Source of the DNA: Lachnospiraceae bacterium
GTDB lineage: Bacteria > Bacillota > Clostridia > Lachnospirales > Lachnospiraceae
Length of the DNA stretch: 34,392 nucleotides
NCBI GenBank assembly: GCA_009911185.1
Contig: QXWW01000038.1
Coordinates: forward strand, 1 to 34,392
Direction: 5' to 3'
In this document: positions 22,705 through 30,479 of the stretch, piece after piece
Position numbering within the stretch: the stretch's first letter is position 1
How the letters are laid out: each line of letters begins with the position of its first letter
The notes under the pieces: model-generated
What the model was told of the DNA's origin: nothing
Database searches by the model: none
Seen by the model: only the letters and a program-made list of their open reading frames with translations
Program-made: the position numbers and the translations under genes

Positions 22705-23550
22705 CTAAGCCCTCTCCACCACTTTACCGTTACAAGCCACGACCGGATTTTCCAGGATAACTTCTCCCACATTATCTGCCATGATGGTGCCGCTCCTGGG
22801 ATTCTTCACGGAAATAATATGTCCCTTTACATCTGCCTCCACATCCGAATATTCAAAGGATAAATCCGTACCCTCCATCGTACAGTCCACCAATTTTAGA
22901 TGAGTACAATAACACAACGGCTGCGTACCGATGATTTTACAATTTATTAATGTCAGCCCGTCAGAGAACCAGGCCAGATACTCCCCTTTTATAACGCTGT
23001 CCCTTACCGTCACATTCCTGCTATGCCAGAATGCATCTTTTGTGTCAAGAACAGAATCTGCAATTTCAAGATTTTCAATATATTGGAAAGAATATTTTCC
23101 TTTCATGGAAACATGGTCTAATTTCACATCCCTGCTGTCCATGAAAATGTATTCTGATGTGATGTCCACATCCTTTAATGTGATGCTGCTGCTTTTCCAT
23201 CCAAACTCAGGCGAAATAATCCTGCTGTTTTCAACCAGGATATGGTTGCACTCACGGATGGCCTTAATCCCTTCTAAAGTACAGTCCCTAATTACGCCAT
23301 GATCCGCATACCAGATTGCAGCCCTTGTTTTTTCATCCATCCGGACACGCTCCATGCGGAATCCTTTTACATGCCATAAAGGATAGCGGAGGGAAAAGCA
23401 GCAATCCCATAAAGCAACGTCCCTGGATTCCTTTAATGCGGACTCCCCATCTGCGGGGCCTGCGAAAATACAGTTTCTTATGTCACATTCCTGCAAATGG
23501 TACAGTGCCCTTTCTTCGTCAAATTGTCTGTTTTCCATTAACTGTCTCAT
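22705..23550 (-). CDS. DUF3737 right-handed beta-helix protein
   Basis: The protein has 281 residues. The ATG at 23548-23550 overlaps the ApbE stop in an ATGA, implying coupled translation; AGAGG lies upstream. After FDEERALYHLQECDIRNCIF come repeated short strand units of about 20 residues (DVALWDCCF, GVIRDCTLEGIKAI, HILVENSRI, SSITLKDVDITS, NVTVRDSVIKGEY, LTLINCKIIG, LKLVDCTMEG), the rungs of a parallel beta-helix. DUF3737 proteins are widespread in gut Firmicutes and their function is unknown. There is no signal peptide, so it is cytoplasmic. The fold often binds sugars, but no catalytic residues can be assigned. Confidence 0.85.
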   Translation of the reverse strand: MRQLMENRQFDEERALYHLQECDIRNCIFAGPADGESALKESRDVALWDCCFSLRYPLWHVKGFRMERVRMDEKTRAAIWYADHGVIRDCTLEGIKAIRECNHILVENSRIISPEFGWKSSSITLKDVDITSEYIFMDSRDVKLDHVSMKGKYSFQYIENLEIADSVLDTKDAFWHSRNVTVRDSVIKGEYLAWFSDGLTLINCKIIGTQPLCYCTHLKLVDCTMEGTDLSFEYSDVEADVKGHIISVKNPRSGTIMADNVGEVILENPVVACNGKVVERA

Positions 23551-24587
23551 ATAATTACCTCTAATCTGCCGCTTCCCCATGTTTCGTCCAGCTCAATTTG
23601 CGGTCTGATTCCCTCTGTCAGATAAATGTCTTTCTGCTCTGTTATCAAAATCATGTCAAAATCCCGATACCTCTTCCAGTAATCTATTGCTTTGTCCAAA
23701 CCCATTACAAAAAGCGATGTGGAAAGCGCATCACATAGCTTCCCCTGTTTTGCAACAATAGTAACAGAAAGAAGACCATTTTCCACTGGATAGCCGGTTG
23801 CCGGGTCTAAGATATGTCCATATTCCTTCCCATCCTCGCCGATAAAATTACGTTCATAGCTACCTGACGTGACAACTGCCCTGTCAGACACAGATAACAC
23901 GCCAATGTGCCCATCCCCTGTTGGATTCCTGATTCCTATTTTCCAATCGCTTCCATCCGGTTTAGAACCTACGGCCTGGATGTTGCCGCCTAAATCTATC
24001 AGCGCAGAACTGATCCCCCCATCCGTCAGCGTGTCAGCCAAAATATCCCCTGCATATCCTTTTCCGACTGCCCCAAAATCAATTTTTGTTCCGCCAGGAA
24101 TGGTAACTTCATTCCCGTTTTGCTTTACTTTGCTATATCCAACATTTTCTAAAAGCCGATTCAATTCATGGACATCCGGTATGCGGTTTTCCTGCCCGGT
24201 AAATCCCCATGCATCCACAACCGGGTATATGGTGGGATCTAGCGCTCCGTTTGTCTGCGATGCCATCTGCAGGGTAAAAGCAAGCAGATCCGCAGTTTCA
24301 TCACTGACCTCTACGGTATCTCCATTACCGCGGTTCATTGCTGTTACCTCGCTTTTTTCGTCTGTAACAGACCACAGATGTTCCAATTCTATCATCCTGT
24401 CTTCTGCCATATCCAAGGCAGCGTCAGCATTTTTTCCGTAAGCATTCAATGTAATATAGGTATCCATAGCAAAAAATGTCCACTCAGCTCCTTCATTTTC
24501 CTTTGCGCCGGAACAGGCAGACAAGATAAATGCCATACCAGCAAGCAGCAATACCGCTTTCATTTTTTGTCTGTTAATTTTAAACAT
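23547..24587 (-). CDS. apbE: ApbE-family FMN:protein transferase, lipoprotein
   Basis: The protein has 346 residues with GGGAGG about eleven bases before the ATG. The lipoprotein signal is LLLAGMAFILSACSG. Family motifs are FFAMDTYITLNAYG, TNGALDPTIYPVVDAWGF, KIDFGAVGKGYAGDILAD, ALIDLGGNIQAVGSKPDG, VTSGSYERNF, HILDPATGYPV and CDALSTSLFVMG. The last two hold the Mg2+ and FAD site. ApbE takes FMN from FAD and attaches it to Ser/Thr of exported redox proteins. It follows the triple-flavodoxin gene and precedes DUF3737 with a 4-base overlap. No classic FMN-binding (RnfG-like) substrate is present in the window, so its target may be a secreted flavodoxin or lie elsewhere. Confidence 0.95.
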   Translation of the reverse strand: MFKINRQKMKAVLLLAGMAFILSACSGAKENEGAEWTFFAMDTYITLNAYGKNADAALDMAEDRMIELEHLWSVTDEKSEVTAMNRGNGDTVEVSDETADLLAFTLQMASQTNGALDPTIYPVVDAWGFTGQENRIPDVHELNRLLENVGYSKVKQNGNEVTIPGGTKIDFGAVGKGYAGDILADTLTDGGISSALIDLGGNIQAVGSKPDGSDWKIGIRNPTGDGHIGVLSVSDRAVVTSGSYERNFIGEDGKEYGHILDPATGYPVENGLLSVTIVAKQGKLCDALSTSLFVMGLDKAIDYWKRYRDFDMILITEQKDIYLTEGIRPQIELDETWGSGRLEVII

Positions 24588-24635
24588 ATGATTCGCTGCC
24601 CTCCCGTAGTTGATATGTTTGCGTTAGAAACGAAC

Positions 24636-24675
24636 AGCGCAGTTCTCCCCAAACACGCTTTCGAGAAACTGCGCT
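24636..24675 (-). terminator. Stem-loop between triple flavodoxin and apbE
   Basis: On the minus strand AGCGCAGTTTCTC and GAGAACTGCGCT form a 12-pair stem with one bulged T and a loop of about 15 bases. The tail GTTCGTTTCT is only moderately T-rich. It may attenuate rather than stop transcription into apbE, which has no obvious promoter of its own. Confidence 0.5.
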
Positions 24676-24697
24676 ATTGTTTTCACAAAGCTTCTTC

Positions 24698-27442
24698 CTA
24701 TTTAATAGCATCCAGGCCCAGGCTTTCTGCCCACTGTACCATATCACTCTGGGATGCACTGCTGCTAAAACGCCGTCCGGAAAGCCAATTTGCCCCGCTT
24801 GCCAGGCTGTGTAGGTTTGTAGCAGAAGAACCGATGCCGCTGCTTCCCGATGTACAGAATGGGATGATCGTTTTTCCAGAGAAATCATAGCTTTCTAAGA
24901 ACGTACTGATAATCCTTGGAGCCTGCCCCCACCAGATTGGATAACCGAGGAAGACGGTATCATACTGTCCCATGTCCGCTACTGATCCGGAAATTTCAGG
25001 ACGCGCATTTACGTCATTCATTTCCATACTGGTACGGCTGCCTGAATCTCCATAATTTAAATCAGCAGACGTATAAGGAACTGCAGGTACAATCTCGTAC
25101 AGCTCTGCTCCCAGGCCGTCCGAAAGATACCCCGCCAGTTTTTCCGTCGTGTTCGTGGCTGAAAAATAAGCGACTAATACCTTGTTTTTATCGGCATCAT
25201 CCTTTTCGCCAGAATCATCGCCTGTCCCGGCATCCGCTAGCGAAAACGTGATATCCTCCCGGCTGCCAAGGCTGCTAAAAATAGATAAGTCAGAAGTCAC
25301 CCTTCCAATCGGCACAACCTCCATCGTTAAATTGGGGCGCTCCGTCTGTGCATAAAAAATTGCCATTGTATTATTTGTCCTGCAATATGTGATATCTCCA
25401 TTTTCAAAATTTAGCTGCCCGCTTTGGGAAGTCCCTGGCGTGAAACTTAGCCCTCCATAATATTCCCTTCCGCCATAGCCGCTCATGGAAACGGTCAGCG
25501 GAAAATGTTCCTTGATCTCCTCCGCCAGGGCTGTGTCATAGATCACGCCGTCCAAAGCCGTACTTCCAACCGTGATTTTAATTGGCGTCCCCTCCGGCTC
25601 CGGGTCAGGAACCGGCTCAGGATCTGGATCTTGTCCTGTAAGCCCAATGTCTGCAAGCCAGCCATCCACCGTGCTTTCGGCTGCAGGCACATCCTTTGCC
25701 GCGATCGCAATCCCAGAAAGCACCTCTGCCTGCGGGCAGGCATTGCTTATTGTCCGGTAGCTGCTGCCAGCCCCATAACCGTCATGTGTACAGAATGGTA
25801 TCACCTTTTTTTCCGACATATCGTATTGCTTCAAAAAGGACAGGACTGCCTGCGGAGCGTTTGTTGCCCATACCGGATAACCGATAAAAACGGTATCATA
25901 CCTGGAAATATCCAAATTACTTTGCACAAGTTCCGGCAATACGCCGTCCTGCATTTCCTGATGGTTCTGGTCTACCACCGCATCAAAATCGTCTGGATAG
26001 CTCTGTCTTGTCTGGATGGAGTGCAGATCCCCACCAACTTTTTTCTGGATCATTTGGGCAATATATTCCGTCGTTCCATATTTCCCCATATCGTCTACGA
26101 CAACGCTGGCAGAAGTAGTCGCGTCAACATTCGTAGAATTCTTTGTGTTCTCCGCAAGTGAAAAATATGCGATTAAAATATTTGATGTTCCTGGTTCTGG
26201 ATCTGGCGTCGGCTCCGGTGTTGGCTCTGGTTCCGGCTCTGGCGTTTCTACCAACCCAAGACTGTTTACCCATTCTGTAACGCTGTCATGGGATGCGCTG
26301 CCACTAAAGCGTTGTCCCTGCATCCATTCTGCCCCGCTTGCCAAACTATGCAGATTCGTAGCAGATGAACCGATGCCGCTGCTTCCAGATGTGCAGAACG
26401 GTATGATTTTCTTGCCTGAAAAATTATAACTTTCCAAAAATGTACTGATGATCCTTGGCGCCTGCCCCCACCAGATCGGATAACCAAGGAACACGGTATC
26501 ATACTGCTCCAAATTTTCAATGATGGTGGATATGGCCGGACGCTCATTCGGGTCGTTCATTTCAATGCTGCTCCTGCTGCTTGAGTTGCTATAATTCAAA
26601 TCCGCGGAAGTGTATGGGACTGCCGGATCAATTTCATATAAATCCGCCGGAAGTCCATCCGCTATGTACCCGGCAATTTTTTCCGTTGTATTCGTCGCGG
26701 AGAAATAAGCGACCAGGATTTTGCTGTTTCCTGGTGTCACGGGTGTTGGTTCCGGTGTTGGTTCTGGGGCTGGAGTTGGATCTTGGCTGCGTTCTGTCAC
26801 CCTGATGTCAACCCATACAGATTTTTTCTTGTTATCTTTATTCACAGCCGTAACCGTTATCCGTGTTGTTCCTGTATTTCTTGCAATCACCGTTCCCTTC
26901 TGATCTACGTTAGCCACCCTCGTATCGCTTGATTCATACCGGATGCTCTTTACGGCTTTTGCCGGAGCTGCATTTACCTTGAGGTCTTTCCATCCTCCTC
27001 TTTCCAGAGAATAAGTTGTGCCTGTAACATTCTTATTATCTATGCGGACAGATACCGACTTTATCATCGGATTGGCCACTTTTACTTTTACCCAGGTGGA
27101 TTTCTTTTTCTTATCTTTTCCGGTAACCGTGATCTGGATTTTTGCAGTCCCTTTTTTCTTTGCCGTTATTTTTCCTTTTTTACTTACCGACACAATTTTG
27201 TGGTTGCTTGATTTATAACGAATGGATTTCATTGCCTTTTTGGGTGAAACAGTAACTTTTAAATTTTTGCTTTTGCCTACATCAAGTGTGTATGTCTTTT
27301 TTGTGGCTTTCTTATTGTCTATACGGACTGCAACTGATCTTACTGTATTTTTGCTTGCAGCCTCTACTGGCTGTCCTGTTGCAAAAACAGACAATACCAG
27401 CACAAAAAGCAATGCCCATAAAAATGTAAACTTTTTTCTCAT
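24698..27442 (-). CDS. Triple-flavodoxin surface protein (BIG2-BIG2-Fld-Fld-cyclophilin-Fld)
   Basis: The protein has 914 residues from the ATG at 27440-27442 (GGAGG seven bases before; the ATG six bases earlier is too close). Domains, with rough positions: signal peptide to 29 (PVEAAS); BIG2 repeats 33-125 and 127-218 (Lys-rich, RIDNKKATKKTY, RIDNKNVTGTTY); Pro-Glu linker 220-240; flavodoxin 1 at 241-398 (VAYFSATNTTEKIAGYI); Pro-Glu linker; flavodoxin 2 at 420-602, long-loop type (IAYFSLAENTKN, VDATTSASVV); linker; cyclophilin-like 620-735 (GGREYYGG, GDITYC); flavodoxin 3 at 752-914 (VAYFSATNTTEKLAGYL). Each flavodoxin has its YP-x-W loop. Flavodoxins 1 and 3 are close copies. Three FMN centres on one chain suggest an electron relay in the wall. 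It overlaps the MerR stop by its ribosome site, so the two are co-expressed. Confidence 0.93.
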   Translation of the reverse strand: MRKKFTFLWALLFVLVLSVFATGQPVEAASKNTVRSVAVRIDNKKATKKTYTLDVGKSKNLKVTVSPKKAMKSIRYKSSNHKIVSVSKKGKITAKKKGTAKIQITVTGKDKKKKSTWVKVKVANPMIKSVSVRIDNKNVTGTTYSLERGGWKDLKVNAAPAKAVKSIRYESSDTRVANVDQKGTVIARNTGTTRITVTAVNKDNKKKSVWVDIRVTERSQDPTPAPEPTPEPTPVTPGNSKILVAYFSATNTTEKIAGYIADGLPADLYEIDPAVPYTSADLNYSNSSSRSSIEMNDPNERPAISTIIENLEQYDTVFLGYPIWWGQAPRIISTFLESYNFSGKKIIPFCTSGSSGIGSSATNLHSLASGAEWMQGQRFSGSASHDSVTEWVNSLGLVETPEPEPEPTPEPTPDPEPGTSNILIAYFSLAENTKNSTNVDATTSASVVVDDMGKYGTTEYIAQMIQKKVGGDLHSIQTRQSYPDDFDAVVDQNHQEMQDGVLPELVQSNLDISRYDTVFIGYPVWATNAPQAVLSFLKQYDMSEKKVIPFCTHDGYGAGSSYRTISNACPQAEVLSGIAIAAKDVPAAESTVDGWLADIGLTGQDPDPEPVPDPEPEGTPIKITVGSTALDGVIYDTALAEEIKEHFPLTVSMSGYGGREYYGGLSFTPGTSQSGQLNFENGDITYCRTNNTMAIFYAQTERPNLTMEVVPIGRVTSDLSIFSSLGSREDITFSLADAGTGDDSGEKDDADKNKVLVAYFSATNTTEKLAGYLSDGLGAELYEIVPAVPYTSADLNYGDSGSRTSMEMNDVNARPEISGSVADMGQYDTVFLGYPIWWGQAPRIISTFLESYDFSGKTIIPFCTSGSSGIGSSATNLHSLASGANWLSGRRFSSSASQSDMVQWAESLGLDAIK

Positions 27443-27444
27443 AT

Positions 27445-27792
27445 TCATTCCTCCGTTTTTAATTCATAAATACAATAATCAATCCGGTCTAAAATCTGCT
27501 GTTTCCGATGGATCTCTTCAAGGAGATTCCCCCTGCATCTTCTTAAGATAAGATTTTTTTTTGAACGGTCTGCAGCATTGTCTTCTGGTAGACTTAGATA
27601 TGACTTTAAATCTTCCGGCTTCATCCCTCCCTCCATAAGCATATGGATCTGCCCGATCCTTATAAAATCTTCCTCTTTATAATCGGAACCGTCATACTTT
27701 GCCGTTGTCCTGGTCAAAAATCCTTTGTTTACATAAAACTTTAGTTTTTCCATTGTGATTCCGTATCTGCGGCTTGCATCTTCCAGCGTCAT
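27445..27792 (-). CDS. MerR-family transcriptional regulator
   Basis: The protein has 115 residues from the ATG at 27790-27792, six bases after GGGAGG. The N-terminal winged helix has MTLEDASRRYGITMEKLKFY, then VNKGFLTRTTAKYDGSDYKE; the D-y-k-e-e-D-F-I-R-I-G-Q-I region is the second helix-turn-helix element. A C-terminal coiled helix ends ILDRIDYCIYELKTEE. No effector domain follows, as usual for short members, which twist promoters with long spacers. Its stop overlaps the ribosome site of the triple-flavodoxin gene. Promoter P1 lies about 100 bases upstream, so LysR may control MerR and the cluster. Confidence 0.88.
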   Translation of the reverse strand: MTLEDASRRYGITMEKLKFYVNKGFLTRTTAKYDGSDYKEEDFIRIGQIHMLMEGGMKPEDLKSYLSLPEDNAADRSKKNLILRRCRGNLLEEIHRKQQILDRIDYCIYELKTEE

Positions 27793-27894
27793 AGGCATCC
27801 TCCCTACACCAGAGCGTACACGCACAAACTTCTGGTACCATAAAAAATATGAGTGCTAAGTCCAGGCAATTATTGCCTTTCCTTTTACACTCAT

Positions 27895-27963
27895 ATTGTA
27901 ACGATTTCACTATCCTATATCAAATACTTGTTTTTTATAAGAAACTTATGCCTTAAAAGCATA
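27895..27963 (-). promoter_or_regulatory. Promoter P1 with LysR-type upstream box
   Basis: TTGATA (27918-27923), 17 bases, TACAAT (27895-27900) on the minus strand, reading into merR and the triple-flavodoxin gene. The upstream 48 bases (27916-27963) are shared with P2 at 43 positions. The box overlaps the last codons and stop of the lysR gene (27946). This is the expected arrangement for a LysR activator acting next to its own gene. Confidence 0.8.
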
Positions 27964-28833
27964 TGTTGCTTTCGTGTGTTCTATGAATTTTGTCACAGCC
28001 AGACTGAACGGCTGCTGCTTTTCCCATGCGATTACACTATTGGCAGATAGCTCCGGGTACAGCGGGCGGTAAATAATTTCATTTCTATCCCAAAACGGCA
28101 CGGCTCCTTCAATGACAAAGGAGTATCCTAATCCCTTCCGCACCATAATTGCGCTGTTTGTGCTTAAATTGCTCGTAAACAATATCCGAAGATGCTCAAA
28201 AGAATCCCCAAACCAATTTGCCAGTTCATTCTGTACATTTATACGGCGTGGCAGAATGATCGGTCGGTCTTCAAAATCACTTGCCACAACCGCTTCCTTT
28301 TCTGCTAATGGGTCATTAGGTGTCATCAGGACTACCCACCGTTCTTTTTTATTTAACCGAATAAAATCAAATTTTCCAATGTCGATTGGTTCTAACAGAA
28401 TGCCAATATCGATCAGTCCTTTTTCCATCTGCTCTTTTACCAGGTCGGCATTTGCCGTATAAATATCATAAGTGACAAGCGGATATTTTTTACTGAATGT
28501 CTCAAATAAATCGGGGAGCATCTGCACAGCGGCCAACTCGCCACAGCCAATCACGATCTTCCCATCCACAAAATCTTCCTGCTCGATCAGTTCTTTTTCT
28601 GTCTTATCAACCAACGATAGAATTTCCTCCGCACGACGGCGGAGCAATATCCCCTCATTGGTAAGCGTAATTTTCCTTGCCCCTCTATGAAATAGTTTCA
28701 CGCCGACTTCTTCTTCCAACTGGGACAACTGACGGCTTAAAGTTGGCTGCGTAATATGCAGAATCTCTGCGGCACGGTTAATTCCCCCTTCCCGCACCAC
28801 AGTAAGAAAATACCGGAGCACTCTAATCTCCAT
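27946..28833 (-). CDS. LysR-family transcriptional regulator
   Basis: The protein has 295 residues, normal length. The ATG at 28831-28833 has GGAGGTG upstream; the frame stays open to 28956 but through promoter sequence. The winged helix is MEIRVLRYFLTVVREGGINR, AAEILHITQPTLSRQLSQLE, EEVGVKLFHRGARKITLTNE. A coiled linker (RAEEILSLVDKTEKELIEQ) and a periplasmic-binding-like effector domain follow (IVIGCGELAAVQMLPDLFET, DIGILLEPIDIGKFDFIRL). Its last codons lie inside the conserved box of P1. It is the best candidate controller of the flavodoxin operons, perhaps sensing a redox-active or aromatic compound. Confidence 0.93.
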   Translation of the reverse strand: MEIRVLRYFLTVVREGGINRAAEILHITQPTLSRQLSQLEEEVGVKLFHRGARKITLTNEGILLRRRAEEILSLVDKTEKELIEQEDFVDGKIVIGCGELAAVQMLPDLFETFSKKYPLVTYDIYTANADLVKEQMEKGLIDIGILLEPIDIGKFDFIRLNKKERWVVLMTPNDPLAEKEAVVASDFEDRPIILPRRINVQNELANWFGDSFEHLRILFTSNLSTNSAIMVRKGLGYSFVIEGAVPFWDRNEIIYRPLYPELSANSVIAWEKQQPFSLAVTKFIEHTKATYAFKA

Positions 28834-28855
28834 TACACCACCTCCATATTTTTTT

Positions 28856-28884
28856 ATTTTACCATCCGTATTTACCCCAGACAA
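28856..28884 (-). promoter_or_regulatory. Sigma-A promoter of lysR
   Basis: TTGTCT (28879-28884), 17 bases, TAAAAT (28856-28861) on the minus strand, about 22 bases before the lysR ATG. No copy of the P1/P2 box is seen here. Confidence 0.6.
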
Positions 28885-28953
28885 GATATTATTTCCCATT
28901 TTCACTAATGAAAGGGCTTTATCCTCTTCAAAGCAAGATTCGCCTGAGTAACT

Positions 28954-29029
28954 CAAAATCCACTTCGTGGATTTTGCTTACCCGGCAATCTTCACCAAGC
29001 GTGCAGCAAACGTGCCAGTGGCACGTTTG
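28954..29029 (+). repeat. Paired perfect hairpins upstream of MobC remnant (oriT-like)
   Basis: CAAAATCCAC-TTC-GTGGATTTTG at 28954-28976 and CAAACGTGCC-AGT-GGCACGTTTG at 29007-29029 are both perfect 10-bp stems with 3-base loops. They lie about 300 bases before a MobC-like start. Origin-of-transfer regions often look like this. Positions 29030-29320 hold no gene I can recognise. Confidence 0.5.
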
Positions 29030-29320
29030 TCGTAGACGGGGATTCCGGTCGACGCTCCGCTCCAGTCCGCGCTAAGCAGATATCCACTGGACATCCAGCG
29101 CCCCCATGCCCTTGGTTCTGGCATATTTTTCTAAATATGCAGATTGGCTCCTACTAAAAATAGCCGTAGCGTAATTGTGCCCATCACGAAAAAACAAATA
29201 TTTCTATAAATAATCCATTTTCATTTCCCATCGGAACTCTCGAATCGGCTTATATTATAGGAACTTTATAAGTAGGGATGTTATCTTGATGAATCCCATT
29301 TAAGCGAAAGGAATTATAGA

Positions 29321-29470
29321 ATGGCAAGACCAAAGAAAGAAAAAGCATTACAGCACAAACATCAGATTATGCTCCGTCTCACCGACACGGAATATGAAAT
29401 CGTTTCCGAAAGTGCAAAAGCCGCACACCTCCCACTGGCAGAATATTGTAGTGGTCAAACTTTTTTGTAA
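29321..29470 (+). pseudogene. MobC-like mobilization accessory protein, interrupted
   Basis: From the ATG at 29321 (AAAGGA upstream) the frame reads MARPKKEKALQHKHQIMLRL, then TDTEYEIVSESAKAAHLPLA and EY, followed by seven foreign residues and a stop. This is the ribbon-helix-helix start of MobC-type relaxosome proteins, which help a relaxase nick oriT. Homology ends near 29450, where an IS3-type end (TGGTCAAACTTTTTTG) begins. No relaxase gene is present downstream. Confidence 0.7.
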
Positions 29471-29976
29471 CACTTATGGCTAAAAATATCAATTTTCTTT
29501 TATGATGTTATACGTGCCTGATAAGGCGTCCGATATGCATTAAAACTATGGGGACGCACTTGGTTATCGTTGACATAGGCAAATTCTTCCACCGTCCGGT
29601 AAAGCGCTTCCTCTGTCTGGAATTCATACAGATTGGTACATTCGTTTTTTAGTGTATTGAAATACCTCTCCATCGGTGCATTGTCATATGGGCATCCAGC
29701 TTTGCTCATGCTTTCTGTTACACGGACAGATTCGCAGAATTCAACGAACACTTTTGATGTATACTGGGAACCCTGGTCGCTATGAAGGATCAGTTCCCCT
29801 TTGACTGCTGGCTGCGAATCCAGTGCTTTCTGCAAGGTACGGATTGCCAGGTCGCTTGTAATATGCCGGTCCGTAATGCTGGCAACTACACTCCGGTCAT
29901 GAAGATCAATAATGGTGCATGGCAAAATGTAAAGGTGATGGAAGGCATCGCTATACATAAATAGGTACTCCACGCT
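29452..29976 (-). mobile_element. Partial IS3-family insertion sequence
   Basis: One end is TGGTCAAACTTTTTTGTAAC at 29452, beginning TG as IS3-family ends do. The element includes the 3' part of the transposase gene and fades out near 29976, where it joins a DUF6075 fragment. The other terminal repeat and the upstream orfA are absent. Confidence 0.65.
29500..29976 (-). pseudogene. IS3-family transposase (orfB/DDE), 5'-truncated
   Basis: Recognisable residues start near YLFMYSDAFHHLY and continue IIDLHDRSVVASITDRHITS, LILHSDQGSQYTSKVF, GCPYDNAPMERYFNTLKNE and YVNDNQVRPHSFNAYRTPYQ. The second Asp (HSDQGSQYTS) and the Glu (KNE) of the DDE triad are present. The first Asp (usually W-x-T-D-x-T) and the HTH part are missing, so it is inactive. 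Its apparent start codons lie in unrelated DNA. Confidence 0.8.
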
Positions 29977-30005
29977 GACGCGCAAACACATCCTTCCCCT
30001 AAACA

Positions 30006-30224
30006 CTCTGTTTTTACACATCCTGATTTAAAATCATAAATCCTGTCCACATTTACCCTTGTGTCCCTGTCAATCCCAAGACAATATACCAATGCCATAT
30101 GGTATACATCCTGGTATCTACATTTCTGCAGATTTGACTTAAAAAACTTTTTATATTCCTCATTCTTGAAAGTAATTGTGCGAGCCTCTCTCTTTCCTGC
30201 ACCTGTCGCTGTATTTGCTACCAT
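30006..30224 (-). pseudogene. DUF6075-like gene, 5' fragment
   Basis: From the ATG at 30222-30224 (GGAGG seven bases upstream) the frame reads MVANTATGAGKREARTITFK, then NEEYKKFFKSNLQKCRYQDV, MALVYCLGIDRDTRVNVDRI and YDFKSGCVK. This is the N-terminal two-thirds of DUF6075 proteins, small proteins of unknown role common on Clostridial conjugative elements. Homology ends near 30006, where partial IS3 sequence starts. The continued frame to 29886 is chance. Confidence 0.6.
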
Positions 30225-30479
30225 AGCTTGTCCTCCATCACTCATCTAATCCGTTATTTTATCTTTTTCCAGATACTACTTGGGAGCTACACTCCCAAAC
30301 CCTTGTGGATTCGTGCTGCCAGTTACCCAAAAAACGGCTAACTGACAACCCGAATTTGCTTTCAATGCCGACATTTATGTGCTATAATTTCCGTAACGTT
30401 ACTTGTCTTATTTTCAGGTTTAGAAAACCTGCTGAAATGAAAATGGACTAAGCAGAATCCCCTGTTTTTCAAGGTTTTT
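30225..30479. other. Gene-free mobile-element border with small hairpins
   Basis: TTGGGAG-CTACA-CTCCCAA (30280-30298) and CAGGTTT-AGA-AAACCTG (30415-30431) are perfect stems. GGACTAAG (30445-30452) recurs inverted as CTTAGTCC (30484-30491), at the point where the S8 peptidase frame loses homology. These suit the border of the integrated element whose remains fill 28.95-30.2 kb. No open frame of note. Confidence 0.45.

Noticed and set aside
23869-24441. 190-codon plus-strand open frame
   Set aside because: It is wholly antisense to apbE, whose motifs are unmistakable; Ser/Pro-rich composition is typical of an antisense shadow.
26180-26790. Repeated GGTTCTGG/GGCTCCGG tracts that might look like a tandem or CRISPR-like repeat
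   Set aside because: They encode the Pro-Glu/Pro-Thr linkers of the triple-flavodoxin protein; no constant repeat with unique spacers exists.
28834-28956. N-terminal extension of the LysR frame
   Set aside because: The extension runs through a good promoter (TTGTCT-N17-TAAAAT), and the ATG at 28831-28833 has a strong ribosome site and the usual LysR start.
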